Source of the DNA: Persicobacter psychrovividus
GTDB lineage: Bacteria > Bacteroidota > Bacteroidia > Cytophagales > Cyclobacteriaceae
NCBI RefSeq assembly: GCF_036492425.1
Contig: NZ_AP025294.1
Location: 124,001-188,000 of the forward strand
Length of the DNA stretch: 64,000 nucleotides
Direction of reading: 5' to 3'
Position numbers and translations under genes: made by a program
Shown here: piece after piece, positions 1-9,300 of the stretch
Position numbering within the stretch: the stretch's first letter is position 1
Layout of the letters: every line of letters starts with the position of its first letter
Notes under the pieces: model-generated
What the model was told of the DNA's origin: nothing
What the model saw: the letters and a program-made list of their open reading frames with translations, nothing else
The model's database searches: none

Positions 1-1
1 T

Positions 2-1087
2 GTTCCATTCCGGGATGAAAATAATATGGATTTATTTGCTGTTCCTCAATTGGAAAGACAGGAAATTTTGGCTTATCTCCAGGCGGAGTTGGAAGAAATT
101 ATTGCAGAAAACGCTTTACCGAAAAGTTATAATGGTAAAGAAAATGAGGAACAAGGAAGGGTTACCATTTGGTTTGCAAAAGGGTTGTTGGCCAAATCAC
201 ACCTATTTTTTGGTGAACCACAGAAAGCACAGCCTTTGTTTAAGGATATTATTGACAATGGTGGCTTTCAGTTGATGCAAAATACCGAAGATATAATGAA
301 TGTAAATAACCGTTTTAGTCCAGAAAATCTCTTTGAAGTGCTTTATGATCATAAAGTGGGTGGTGCCTTGTTTTGGTTTGATGACGGGCTACATTCTTCT
401 GAAGGGACGCAGCGAAATGTATATTTGGAGTCCATGGTTCAGGATGGTAATGACCCAGACAAAATTGGAGGATATCAAAATCTTCGTCCAACCGAAGATT
501 TGATTGAGACTTTTGAACCCAATGATTTCCGACTAAAAGCATTTATCCGCCAAAAAGGCGATACCTTATATTATCGAAACCCGAGAATTATTGGAGGGGA
601 AGCGGGAGATTATGTGGTCTCTACAAGTGAAGACCCTGTAATCGCCAAAGGACTGACTTCCAAAGCAAATAACCCCAATGGTAATGACGAAAGCTTTCCT
701 ATCATGCGTTTGGCCGATATTTATCTGATGTATGCCGAATCCTTGATTGGCAGTAATGATGCTGAAGCAATGCAGTACATTGACATGGTCCGCGGCCGTG
801 CTTTTTACAGCCCAATTGATCAAGAGGTGAAGCCTCACCAAAGTACTCAGCAATTGGTGGACGGTGGCAAATCCTTGATGCAGGTGCTAAAAGATGAACG
901 ACGTAAGGAGTTGTGTTTCGAGGGACACCGCTATAATGATTTACGCCGGTGGGGAGATTTAAATACCATTGTTTCTAAAATTGACGGAGAACCGCGGTTT
1001 ATTGAAGGCAGGGCTTTTTATCCTGTTCCACAACAGGAAATAGATAAAAGTGGTGGGGTGTTGGTTCAATCCCCAAATTATAAGTAA
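2..1087 (+). CDS. SusD/RagB-family outer-membrane glycan-binding lipoprotein, 3' part
   Basis: The reading frame is open to the left edge, so the N-terminus, including the lipoprotein signal, lies outside the window; the first internal ATG at 26 is not the true start. The C-terminal part shows the usual SusD ending: a TPR-like stretch (FPIMRLADIYLMYAESLI), then DERRKELCFEGHRYNDLRRWGD, and a final YPVPQQEID segment just before the stop. SusD-like proteins sit on the outer face of the outer membrane and hand oligosaccharides to a SusC-type TonB-dependent transporter, which should be immediately upstream, off-window. A clear terminator follows 17 bases after the stop, so this gene ends a transcript. 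The family call is secure; the ligand is not readable. Confidence 0.95.
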   Translation, partial: VPFRDENNMDLFAVPQLERQEILAYLQAELEEIIAENALPKSYNGKENEEQGRVTIWFAKGLLAKSHLFFGEPQKAQPLFKDIIDNGGFQLMQNTEDIMNVNNRFSPENLFEVLYDHKVGGALFWFDDGLHSSEGTQRNVYLESMVQDGNDPDKIGGYQNLRPTEDLIETFEPNDFRLKAFIRQKGDTLYYRNPRIIGGEAGDYVVSTSEDPVIAKGLTSKANNPNGNDESFPIMRLADIYLMYAESLIGSNDAEAMQYIDMVRGRAFYSPIDQEVKPHQSTQQLVDGGKSLMQVLKDERRKELCFEGHRYNDLRRWGDLNTIVSKIDGEPRFIEGRAFYPVPQQEIDKSGGVLVQSPNYK

Positions 1088-1103
1088 ATTGATCACTTTA
1101 ATA

Positions 1104-1135
1104 AAAGCCCCATTTCTATGTTTGGGGCTTTTTTA
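1104..1135 (+). terminator. Rho-independent terminator after susD-like gene
   Basis: The sequence AAAAGCCCC is followed by a 12-base loop and GGGGCTTTT, ending in a T run. It lies between the susD-like stop and the lyase gene. An ATG inside its loop (1118) is therefore an unlikely start for the next gene. Confidence 0.85.
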
Positions 1136-1150
1136 TTCAAAAAAGACAAG

Positions 1151-2260
1151 ATGCAACCGATCATTAAAATCTTTATTTTTAGCCTTTTCTTTGGCTATTC
1201 CAGGCCTGTGTTTCCTGCCAAGCTGAATTTGAAAACCAGCATTCCCTTAACCGCCCATGATTGTAAACACCTTCAGCAGCTTCTGAAAAATGATGAAGAA
1301 GCCAAGCGGTTTTTTGATTCAATAATTTCGCAGGCCAATACTCGACTCCAGGAAGATGCTGTACCTCTGGTGATCATCAACTATGAGGGTTTGATCAGTA
1401 GCAATCCCGAGCGTATCCAGACGATTAAGCAGTTGAAACAAATGGAAAGCATACAGCAACTCACTTATGCATATGCGGCCACTGGCAAATCAAATTATGC
1501 GAAAAAAGCCCTTAGTTTATCGTTGGCTTGGGTTCAGGCGTATGTGCCAACAGGTAACCCTATCAATGAAAATAAATTGACGCCCATGCTGACGGCTTTA
1601 CCTCTTCTGGTGAATTTTGCTAACAAAAATCAGCAGGACATCATCAAAAAATGGCTGGTGAAGTTAACTGATACAAGTATCAAGGCAGGCTTTCAAGGGG
1701 AAAGAGGCAATTGGAGAAGTAAAAGGATAAAAATTGTGGCTTTAAGCAATCAACTCCTCGCGGATCAGCAATACCAGCAGTTTGTTGCCGATGGAGTAGA
1801 AGATTACATCAACCGTAATTTCTTTGGCGACAGTACCACTATTGATCTACGCCACCGAGACGCCCTGAGCTATCATTGTGGTGGTCTCAAACCGATTCTT
1901 TCAACGCTTTTGGCAATGGGGAAAAAAGGACAAGGCTATTATTCGTGGGAGAATCAAGAGGGTGGTACAATCCAAAAGTCAGTAGAATTGCTGATTCCGT
2001 ATATGAAAAAAGAGAAGGTGTACCCGCAATGGGTAAACTCTCAGGTGGCTTTTGACCGTGAACGTTGGGAGTCGGGAGATGATTTTTATCGGCCAGGGCG
2101 GCCGTGGAATCCTGAAGGTGGGGTGGAAGTGATGAAACTGGCGCAATTTTTTGACCATCAACTCAACCAATATGTGAAGATGTATGACTCTTCCGGCAAA
2201 AAATACAGCTGTATCGAATCAGTTTTACTGGCAGTAATGAAACCAACTCAAGGGTATTAA
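1151..2260 (+). CDS. Alginate-lyase-superfamily protein (PL5/PL38-like alpha-toroid lyase)
   Basis: This is a predicted secreted polysaccharide lyase of about 369 residues. I chose ATG 1151 (MQPIIKIFIF...) because it starts directly at a hydrophobic export signal; the upstream ATG at 1118 falls in the terminator loop. The body is helical, as in alginate lyase-type toroids, with conserved-looking stretches ENKLTPMLTALP, GNWRSKRIKIVALSNQ (residue ~190) and RHRDALSYHCGGLKPIL (~240). The Asn-Trp and His/Tyr in these are candidates for uronate neutralisation and base. Enzymes of this fold cleave uronic-acid-containing polymers by beta-elimination. It follows the susD-like gene across a terminator, so it may have its own promoter. 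Family assignment is from motif resemblance; the exact PL family and substrate (mannuronate, glucuronate) are uncertain. Confidence 0.7.
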   Translation: MQPIIKIFIFSLFFGYSRPVFPAKLNLKTSIPLTAHDCKHLQQLLKNDEEAKRFFDSIISQANTRLQEDAVPLVIINYEGLISSNPERIQTIKQLKQMESIQQLTYAYAATGKSNYAKKALSLSLAWVQAYVPTGNPINENKLTPMLTALPLLVNFANKNQQDIIKKWLVKLTDTSIKAGFQGERGNWRSKRIKIVALSNQLLADQQYQQFVADGVEDYINRNFFGDSTTIDLRHRDALSYHCGGLKPILSTLLAMGKKGQGYYSWENQEGGTIQKSVELLIPYMKKEKVYPQWVNSQVAFDRERWESGDDFYRPGRPWNPEGGVEVMKLAQFFDHQLNQYVKMYDSSGKKYSCIESVLLAVMKPTQGY

Positions 2261-2285
2261 GCAGCAAAATCTTCATGCGAAGATT

Positions 2286-2352
2286 GTCAATACACGATGC
2301 GATTAGTGTATTGATTGACCGACCACAAGCTTAGTAGGGTCTTGTGATCGGT
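2286..2352. terminator. Two tandem stem-loops between convergent genes
   Basis: TCAATACAC (2287-2295) pairs with GTGTATTGA (2306-2314), and ACCGACCACAAG (2318-2329) pairs with CTTGTGATCGGT (2341-2352) with one mismatch. They lie between the convergent lyase and kinase genes, so a bidirectional transcription-ending role is likely, although neither has a strong T run. Confidence 0.5.
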
Positions 2353-2499
2353 ATCATCAATTTTATTTTTGCGGGTGAAAAGAGTCGTCACCAGTTCTCT
2401 ATTTTATACATTAAGTTTATACATCAAGGCGCAGTAAAAATAGGAAGAATACATTTCGCGGCCATACGTATAATGGGTCCGAAAAATGATGACAGTAGG

Positions 2500-3504
2500 C
2501 TACCATTTAAGGTAATCATATTTCTCTCCTAAAGCCATAGCCTCCTGCGCCTTCACCACACTGTCTGAACAAGTTGGCTCACTCAGGGAGGAAGCGGCAG
2601 CCCCTACGCCCAATTGGAGACATTTTTCTATCGAAAAACCTTCATGCAAACCAAACAGCACTCCGGCAGCGAAAGCATCGCCTGCCCCTGAAGCACCTTT
2701 GATCAATTCTTTTGGATACTGAATCCGACCTTGTATAACCCGCTTTCCATCTTTGGTTAGCGCTATTGCACCATCTGAGGCATGTAGGAAGACGACCTCC
2801 TTCACTCCACTTTCGATCAATGCTTCAGCAGCAGTAAAAAGTGAATCCACCTGTGCTGGGTCGGCATCGATTCCGGTGATCTTGCTGGCCTCATATTCAT
2901 TGACAAACAGATAGTCAATAAAAGGAAGGGATGGTTTGACCACCTGCTGAAAGCGATCAGAATTTTCACTGACAATATCTACTGCCGTTTTTATTCCTTT
3001 TTGCTGAACAGCATCAAGGATTCTGGAAGCCCCCGTTTTTCCCTTCGAATCAATCTGATCTAATTTATCCAGCAACAACAAATAGCCCAAATGGAAAATT
3101 TTACAGTCCAATCGATCTACTGGAAAGTGTTCACGATCCAAAACGGCATTTGCCCCACGGTAATGAAAGAATGTCCTACGACCGGTTGCCTTCGAGGTCA
3201 TCACATCGGTGAAAGATGTACCAGTTTCAGTAACGGTTTTCAGGTATTGGCCATCAATAGCATGTCGCGCACAGTCCTCTAAAATAAACTGACCCGCATC
3301 ATCATTGCCAATAGTGCCAATAGCCTGTAATGGAAATTCAGCCCCCAAATGATAGAGGTCTTTTAGAATATTATAAGGCGACCCACCGTTCGCCGCAGTT
3401 TCATATAAAATATTGGCCAGGCCATCCTGCGGCGGAAAGTCGTCGATTACCTTGGTCTTATCAACGATCCAATTACCTGCGGCCGTGATTCCACTTTTTG
3501 CCAT
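2500..3504 (-). CDS. PfkB-family carbohydrate kinase
   Basis: A 334-residue cytoplasmic ribokinase-family sugar kinase. The N-terminal substrate signature is seen as NGGSPYNILKDLYHLG (residues 40-54), and the C-terminal ATP/anion-hole signature is GASGAGDAFAAG (270-281), with D276 as expected catalytic base. It is the last gene of a three-gene operon with aldolase and D-lyxose-type isomerase; only one base separates it from the isomerase stop. That context suggests it phosphorylates the ketose made by the isomerase before aldol cleavage, i.e. a ketohexokinase/ketopentokinase-like role. 2-keto-3-deoxygluconate or fructose kinases share the fold, so the substrate is inferred from the neighbours and not from its residues. 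ATG at 3504 is the natural start. Confidence 0.85.
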   Translation of the reverse strand: MAKSGITAAGNWIVDKTKVIDDFPPQDGLANILYETAANGGSPYNILKDLYHLGAEFPLQAIGTIGNDDAGQFILEDCARHAIDGQYLKTVTETGTSFTDVMTSKATGRRTFFHYRGANAVLDREHFPVDRLDCKIFHLGYLLLLDKLDQIDSKGKTGASRILDAVQQKGIKTAVDIVSENSDRFQQVVKPSLPFIDYLFVNEYEASKITGIDADPAQVDSLFTAAEALIESGVKEVVFLHASDGAIALTKDGKRVIQGRIQYPKELIKGASGAGDAFAAGVLFGLHEGFSIEKCLQLGVGAAASSLSEPTCSDSVVKAQEAMALGEKYDYLKW

Positions 3505-3505
3505 A

Positions 3506-4072
3506 TCAATGATCGCTTAGGAGTGAAACCAATGGTTGCTCATCTTCTTCGATTTCCGAATATCGACCGATATCTGGGTTGGTGAAAAAGTTGTCGTTCA
3601 CATCATCATTGGCTGTCGAAACCTCTCCAATGATACATTCGGCAGTCGTGGGCCAGAATTTATGGTATAAACCAGGGGTAAGGGTTACCCTTTCTCCCGC
3701 CTTTAATTCAACAATATCTCCTGACCTGATTTTTTGATATTCACCTGTGATTTTTACCTCAATTTCACTGGTGTTTTTACCTGGAACTCCTTTCCAAATC
3801 TCGATGGCCATTACACCTGTTCGAACGATGATGTCTTCTTTTTTTTGAGCATGGCAATGCATTGGCGTTACCTGATTTTGTTGCGCATACATCAGCTTTT
3901 CACAATATTCTTCTTCCTCCGCCAAATTCACCAACACCAAACCGCAATCCTGAAAATCTCCCAAACCAAAATCAGTAACATCCCATTGGGCATTATGCGG
4001 CAACACCCAACCATTGGATTCAAAAAATGTCGTAGCGCTTTTAATTGCGTTATTAATTGTCGAACGTTTCAT
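3506..4072 (-). CDS. D-lyxose ketol-isomerase family (cupin sugar isomerase)
   Basis: A 188-residue cupin of the D-lyxose/D-mannose isomerase family. The metal site is visible as MHCHAQKKEDI (H72, H74, E79) and LTPGLYHKFWP (H137). Members interconvert D-lyxose and D-xylulose, and often D-mannose and D-fructose, using a divalent metal. The length is close to that of EcSI_alt-type enzymes as known. It is the middle gene of the aldolase-isomerase-kinase operon, with a 5-base gap after the aldolase and a 1-base gap to the kinase, so the proteins should be made together. The sugar used here could be lyxose, mannose or another aldose that this fold accepts; the sequence alone does not decide. Confidence 0.85.
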   Translation of the reverse strand: MKRSTINNAIKSATTFFESNGWVLPHNAQWDVTDFGLGDFQDCGLVLVNLAEEEEYCEKLMYAQQNQVTPMHCHAQKKEDIIVRTGVMAIEIWKGVPGKNTSEIEVKITGEYQKIRSGDIVELKAGERVTLTPGLYHKFWPTTAECIIGEVSTANDDVNDNFFTNPDIGRYSEIEEDEQPLVSLLSDH

Positions 4073-4077
4073 AAAAA

Positions 4078-4938
4078 TTATGCTTTATTGGTTGACATAA
4101 AAATATCCATTTGTTCACCTACTACCTTCGTAATTCCCCCCTTAATTTCATTCAGCATCAATGGATAGTCATTGTATTTTGTTCCTGTCTTTTGGAGCGA
4201 AGAGGCGGTGGTTTCAAGTGCCACTTGAGACATTCCCGTAAAGAAATTAATCTTGCTGATACCCATACCGATCGCTCGCTGGAAATCTGGTGTACTGATG
4301 CCAGAGCCTCCATGAAGTACCAACGGTATCTTAACCAGCTCCCTGATTTGTCCTAATCGGGCAAAATCCAAATTAGGCGCTCCTTTGTATTTTCCGTGTA
4401 CGTTCCCAATACCTACCGCCAAAGCATCAATGCCTGTTTGTTCCACATATTGAGCTGCCAAATCCGGATTGGTAAACAAATCAGGGTTGGCCTCTCCGAT
4501 AAGCCCTCCTCCTTCTTCACCTCCAATAGCCCCAAGTTCTCCCTCTACGGATACACCAACGGCATGGCAGATTTCCACTACCTTCTGTGTTTGTCGGATG
4601 TTTTCTTCAAAACTTAAATGACTGCCATCAAACATCACGGAGGTAAATCCATTTCGAACAGCTCGCATAATGGCCTCAAAAGTTAATCCATGATCCAGGT
4701 TAAGGGCAAATGGGATCTTTGATTTTTCACATACCGCTTTTATCGCCGGTACAATATGTTCGACTGTTACAAAGGGAAAATGCACCTCTGCAATATTCAA
4801 GATCACAGGGGATTGCTTTTCTTCAGCGGCATTAACAATCGCTTCTAAAAAATCTAAATTTACCACATTAAATGCGCCCACTGCATATTGCCTTTGATAG
4901 GCATCTTGTACTATTTCACGCAAACTTACTAAAGCCAT
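4078..4938 (-). CDS. Class II ketose-bisphosphate-type aldolase (GatY/KbaY/FbaA family)
   Basis: A 286-residue zinc-dependent aldolase. Diagnostic pieces are FALNLDHG (D82, H83), VEGELGAIGG (E132/E134), GIGNVHGKYKG (H181) and LHGGSGI (H209), which give the zinc and DHAP phosphate-binding residues. Family members split ketose (bis)phosphates into dihydroxyacetone phosphate and an aldehyde. It is the first gene of the operon that continues into the isomerase and kinase genes and starts about 50 bases from a perfect palindrome shared with the divergent gntR gene. Together these suggest aldose -> ketose -> ketose phosphate -> DHAP plus a short aldehyde. Tagatose-1,6-bisphosphate or fructose-bisphosphate specificity cannot be excluded. 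Confidence 0.88.
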   Translation of the reverse strand: MALVSLREIVQDAYQRQYAVGAFNVVNLDFLEAIVNAAEEKQSPVILNIAEVHFPFVTVEHIVPAIKAVCEKSKIPFALNLDHGLTFEAIMRAVRNGFTSVMFDGSHLSFEENIRQTQKVVEICHAVGVSVEGELGAIGGEEGGGLIGEANPDLFTNPDLAAQYVEQTGIDALAVGIGNVHGKYKGAPNLDFARLGQIRELVKIPLVLHGGSGISTPDFQRAIGMGISKINFFTGMSQVALETTASSLQKTGTKYNDYPLMLNEIKGGITKVVGEQMDIFMSTNKA

Positions 4939-4969
4939 AGCTGATGTTATTTAAAAAATGATGATAGGA

Positions 4970-4977
4970 TAAATATA
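4970..4977 (-). promoter_or_regulatory. Candidate -7 element for the aldolase operon
   Basis: On the minus strand this reads TATATTTA, one base from the Bacteroidota consensus TAnnTTTG. A TTG inside the neighbouring palindrome lies 20 bases upstream, a suitable -33 element, so a repressor on the palindrome would block this promoter. Confidence 0.45.
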
Positions 4978-4985
4978 GGAATGAC

Positions 4986-5003
4986 AACTTGTGTACACAA
5001 GTT
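4986..5003. promoter_or_regulatory. Perfect 18-bp palindromic operator in the gntR/aldolase divergent region
   Basis: AACTTGTGTACACAAGTT is its own reverse complement. It lies between the aldolase-isomerase-kinase operon and the GntR/UTRA gene, the expected place for the binding site of a HutC-type GntR dimer. Its two half sites overlap the presumed -33 elements of both promoters. I infer auto-repression and operon repression relieved by a sugar phosphate. Confidence 0.75.
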
Positions 5004-5010
5004 AGTTTGG

Positions 5011-5018
5011 TATTTTTG
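5011..5018 (+). promoter_or_regulatory. Candidate -7 element for gntR
   Basis: TATTTTTG matches TAnnTTTG exactly. A TTG at 4989-4991, 19 bases upstream and inside the palindrome, would be the -33 element. Transcription from here would give a leader of about 60 bases before the ATG at 5085. Confidence 0.5.
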
Positions 5019-5084
5019 TATAAACTTTTAACCTTTGAGGTAAGCACCAATAACCATTGGGAAAGAATACCTGAGCAACATATT

Positions 5085-5789
5085 ATGAAGACACCCATTT
5101 ATAAAGACTTATATATAAAGCTAAAGCAACGAATTGAAACGGAAGATTATGCGGCAGGGGATTTGTTGCCATCTGAGAATCAGCTCTGCAGTGATTTCAG
5201 CACTACAAGAGCGACCGTTCGTAAAGCACTGACGAGCCTTGAACATGACGGCTTGATCAAGAAACAACACGGCAAAGGGAGTATTGTGCAGGCGGTGAAA
5301 AAAGGGATTGGGATTCTTTCTTTGGAGGGAACAAGCTCAAGTTTTGCTCCGGAGGAAATGTATACCAAACTTATAGAGCGCCCTGCATTGAAACAATGGC
5401 CTACCAATTTTTGGTTTCCATTAAGCGAACAAGAGGTTACTGCTGGTTGTATCCGGTTCGAGCGAATCAGGGAAATAAAAGGTAAACCCTTGTTGCTGGA
5501 AGTTACCTATCTGCCGAATATTTATTTGGAGGGATTCATGGATATCGATCTCGAAAATCAATCGCTTTTTAAGATTTTACTTGAACAATATACCATTAAA
5601 CCCATGAATGGAGATCAAAAAATATGGGCAATTACCGCAAGTGAATCTTTGGCCAATAAGTTGAAAATCAAGGAAGGCAGTGCAACCCTGCATTTAAAGC
5701 GTAAAATTGAGACCAACAAAATAGGCTTTAATATTTATTCCTCTATATACTGTCTAACAAATGATTATTTCTTGCAGGGAAGGTTTTAG
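5085..5789 (+). CDS. GntR family transcriptional regulator (HutC/UTRA type)
   Basis: A 234-residue regulator. Residues 1-70 form the winged helix (YKDLYIKLKQRIET... LLPSENQLCSDFSTTRATVRKALTSLEHDGLIKKQHGKGS), and about 95-230 form a UTRA ligand domain ending in ATLHLKRKIETNKIGFNIYSSIYC. I start it at ATG 5085 (MKTPIYKDL) because the family aligns from here; a longer frame from 4989 would run through the operator. HutC-type proteins are usually repressors released by phosphorylated sugars. The divergent aldolase-isomerase-kinase operon and the 18-bp palindrome make it the local regulator of that operon. The effector is probably a pathway sugar phosphate (inference). Confidence 0.92.
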   Translation: MKTPIYKDLYIKLKQRIETEDYAAGDLLPSENQLCSDFSTTRATVRKALTSLEHDGLIKKQHGKGSIVQAVKKGIGILSLEGTSSSFAPEEMYTKLIERPALKQWPTNFWFPLSEQEVTAGCIRFERIREIKGKPLLLEVTYLPNIYLEGFMDIDLENQSLFKILLEQYTIKPMNGDQKIWAITASESLANKLKIKEGSATLHLKRKIETNKIGFNIYSSIYCLTNDYFLQGRF

Positions 5790-6063
5790 TTACTTTGCGA
5801 TGAGGTTGCTGTTGAGATCATTGACAATTTCGTGAGATTTTGTTAGTTCCAAATGATTTATGGCCTTATCCTGATGATTTTTGATCCTTCGGGCAGCATT
5901 TATAGGTTTGTTTTGTAATATCATTAATCGTAAATGATTCATTTGAAGTAATGGTGGAAAATACATAGTCATTATTTGGACTATTTTGTATTCTACTTTA
6001 ATGCAGACTTTTGGGGGAAAGCTGCATATTTTGAATAAGTCAGGATATATACAGGCTTACTAT

Positions 6064-6098
6064 AAAACACAACTTTAATATAGGTTGTGTTTTTTTTA
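6064..6098 (+). terminator. Rho-independent terminator downstream of gntR
   Basis: AAAACACAAC (6064-6073) pairs with GTTGTGTTTT (6084-6093), followed by a T run. It is about 275 bases beyond the gntR stop and isolates the GH9 gene from read-through. Confidence 0.8.
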
Positions 6099-6159
6099 TT
6101 GCCATATATTTACCGATAGTAGATTTGACTATGGCTTTTGATAAATAAATTTAACAACC

Positions 6160-6345
6160 AGTAGCTCCTAAATGGGGCTCATCGCTCTGCGCCTCCTGCA
6201 TGAAGGTAGATGGAATTTTTTGTGACAATAAATTCAGGCATAGCACGACCCTGAGCATCATTCAGGATTACCTTAGGGACAATTATTCACTTTATCCTGT
6301 GAAAAATCCACATCTTTCCAACCCTTCTTATACACATTTGTAGGG
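6160..6345 (-). pseudogene. Possible short protein-coding relic, unidentified
   Basis: Read on the minus strand, two frames give protein-like text: FPTNVYKKGWKDVDFSQDKV, and then, after a frame change, KVILNDAQGRAMPEFIVTKN continuing to HAGGAER and a stop. There is no start, no complete domain and no recognised family. It may be a decayed gene end or chance; confidence is low. Confidence 0.2.
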
Positions 6346-6372
6346 AACATTTTTTAATTAATCAATATTGCG

Positions 6373-9300
6373 ATGAGAAATTGTAGGTTTACAGTTTTTG
6401 CCATTCTATTTTTTTTAATAGGGACTTTCAGTAAGTCCATGGCACAAAAAGTTATGTACGTTACTCCTGTTACCCAAAACATCTTAATGGTGCATTTAAG
6501 TGAGGGGGAGGTCCTTTATGATCGAGAAACCAAAAATAACTTTGATCTCGACAAAACGGCATTAAACATTGAGCTTGCCGACCTTGCCACCTCTTATACC
6601 ATTAGCAGCTCTGATGATGGTAATTTCAATAATTTACAACCCATTGAAGTTGGGCGAAAGGCCAAAGCAGACCACTTTACTTATACAGGAATGGAATGGG
6701 CCGGAGGAGCTTTTGACCCACGAACAGAACCCTGGATCACCGAGCACTGGGTATATTTGAAATTTGATCAGACATTTGAAGAAGGAAAAACTTATACCCT
6801 GAACCTTTCGGCACTCGAAAACATTGATGCTCCCGAGCAAACATTCACTTTCAACACCCATCAACTGCGTTCTGAATCGGTACACGTAAACACCCTTGGT
6901 TACCGACCTGATGAGCAAAAATTTGCCTATATCTACCACTGGGCAGGTACCCTGGGCGGAATCGATTTGACCGATTATGACGGTAAGAAATTTGAGGTAG
7001 TGAATACACAGGACGGTGCTGTTGCCTATGAAGGAACCCTGAGTTTCAGAAAGAGCAAGGACAATCCAGAAACCGCTCAGCAACAGGACACCCCAAACCA
7101 AAACTTTTTGGGGGCTGAGGTCTATGATGCCGACTTTTCGGGTCTGAGTTCTCCAGGTGAATATGTGGTATCAGTCGAAGGCATGGGTTGTTCATTCCCT
7201 TTCAAAATCGGTGATGACCCTGTGTTGGCCGCTTATCGAGCAACGATGCGTGCGCTGTACCACCAGCGTTCAGGTATCCGAATTGAAGAAGCATACGACA
7301 TTAACGGAGATGGTATCAAAACACCTTATGTCCGACCAGCTACCCAAAACCCAATGGTTCAAGGAGAAGGAGGAATCAGTTTCAAAGATAAAATTTTATA
7401 TTCCAAAGTTCCTTTTGCCAAATGGACAAGTCAGGATGGTGGTGATGCCCGTGATGAAGTTATCGCCAAAGCCAAGGGCAATGTGTTGAATGTCGCAGGT
7501 TGGTATCATGACGCAGGTGACTGGGACGGCTATTATTCGCATCAGCGCGTACCGATGTTGTTGATGGCGACTTATGAACATTTACCTCAGATGTTTGGTG
7601 ATGATGAAATGGATTTGCCTGAAAGCGGCAATGGTATTCCTGATATTGTTGATGAGGCCTCATGGTTGATTAAATTCAACTACCGCTTAAGAAAAGAAAC
7701 CACAGCACAGGGCTATTCTGATGGCGGTCTTGGTGGTGCGCGTGTAGCTCCCGATCCTTTTACCCACCGTGAAGGTGCAGGTAATCCTGAAGATGAAGGA
7801 AAGCCTTCATGGCAAGATGAGCGCTTTTATGCGGTTACGGAAGCAGATGCCTTCATGACCTATATATATGCAGGTGAAGCAGCACAGCTGGCGATGATTT
7901 TGAAAAAATTAGGTCGCGATCCTCAAAAATTCCCTATTGAGATGTTGGATAATGTGGACTTTGACCAAATGAGTCGCGATGATGTGGATTTGATCAAAGA
8001 GGCAGAAGAAAGCTGGGACTGGGCTCATGCTGCTAAAAATCAGCCCGAAGGAAAGAACCCAGAGCTGTCCGATTTATATACCTACCGCACTTATGCAGCG
8101 GTGAATTTGTTCCGCTTGACAGGCAAAGCCAAATATCACGCCGAGGCCATCGAAGGATTAAATCGTATGAAAGGCGCAACGATTTTGTCAGAAGACCAAC
8201 GATGGGCAGTATATTCCTATTTGTTGGCAGATAATTTTAATGTCGACGAGCAATTGAAAACTGCTCTGGAAGGAACAATGAGATCAACCGCCAACAACCT
8301 TGGGGCAGTATCTGCTGAGCGTCGCGCTTGTCGTTGGGGTGGATTATTCGATTTTCCTATGTTGGTTGGGCAAGGAACAACACCGTGGGTATTTGAAAAT
8401 ATCATTGCTTACGGATATACAGGAGATAAATCCTATTTGGATGTGGTCGATAACACTACCAGTTATTTCCTGGGTACGAATCCAAGCCACACTACCTGGA
8501 TGACTGGCGTGGGACCTCGTCCAATGACCAAAGCATTCAACCTGGACGGTCGTAGAATTACCGATAACTGGGGCGTTTACCCTGGTTGGATTCCTTACGG
8601 ACCATGGACTTATATGGATAAGGACAGAGCAGGAGTAGATGGTCAAAAGTGGACCATGAACGATGGAATCGAGCGTCAAGGCGGACAGGGCCCATGGTCT
8701 TCGCATTGGTTTAATTTTTCATTGACACCAATCGTTGATAACTGGCCTGGACACGAGCGAAAGGTGAACAATGTATTTACTCCTTTAAGTTCGGAGAATA
8801 CACTTCACCAAAATACAGTCTATGCCGCGATTGCTTATGGCGTAGCCAATGGTCGCCAATTTAGTAATGCAACCGCCGCTCAGAAAGTAGGAAACATTAC
8901 GCTAACGAATACCGATCACACTTTTGAGTATTTCAATGAGACCGCTGTTGTAGGCGTAGAAATTGACAATAAAAAGGCAACCATCGCAGCGCTGAAATGG
9001 GAAAGTTCAAACCCTGAAGTGATGGCCGTGGATCAATTTGGTCGCCTTGCAGCAGTCGGAAATGGTACCGCGACCATTACCTGTAAGACATTGGATGGCT
9101 CAGTTGCTTCTACTTTTGACGTAGAAAACATCGATCTGAAAGAGCGCCCAGTATCAAGTATCCGAATTGATTTCGATGAAGACCAACTGGAAGTTTTGGA
9201 AGGTGCCCGCCGCAAGTTTTATGTAGAGATTCTTCCTGAAGATGCAACGGATAAAACTTGGCACTGGGAGTCGGAAGATGAAACCATAGTAGGTGTTGAT

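Larger units (their letters stand above)
5790..6372. other. Intergenic region with terminator and a possible gene relic
   Basis: A 583-base gap between gntR and the first GH9 gene. It holds the terminator listed separately and, on the minus strand, a weak protein-like relic. The rest is A/T-rich leader for the GH9 gene. No conserved RNA structure was recognised. Confidence 0.6.

Noticed and set aside
2500-4938. Reading the kinase and aldolase as a KDG/KDPG uronate pathway
   Set aside because: The aldolase is class II zinc-type of the FbaA/GatY family, not a KDPG aldolase, and no uronate isomerase, dehydratase or reductase is adjacent.
5790-5972. 60-codon reverse frame after gntR
   Set aside because: Low-complexity A/T-rich translation without any feature; the terminator at 6064 fits an untranslated 3' region better.
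6100-6372. Riboswitch or attenuator in the GH9 leader
   Set aside because: No conserved riboswitch motif or terminator/antiterminator pair could be drawn.
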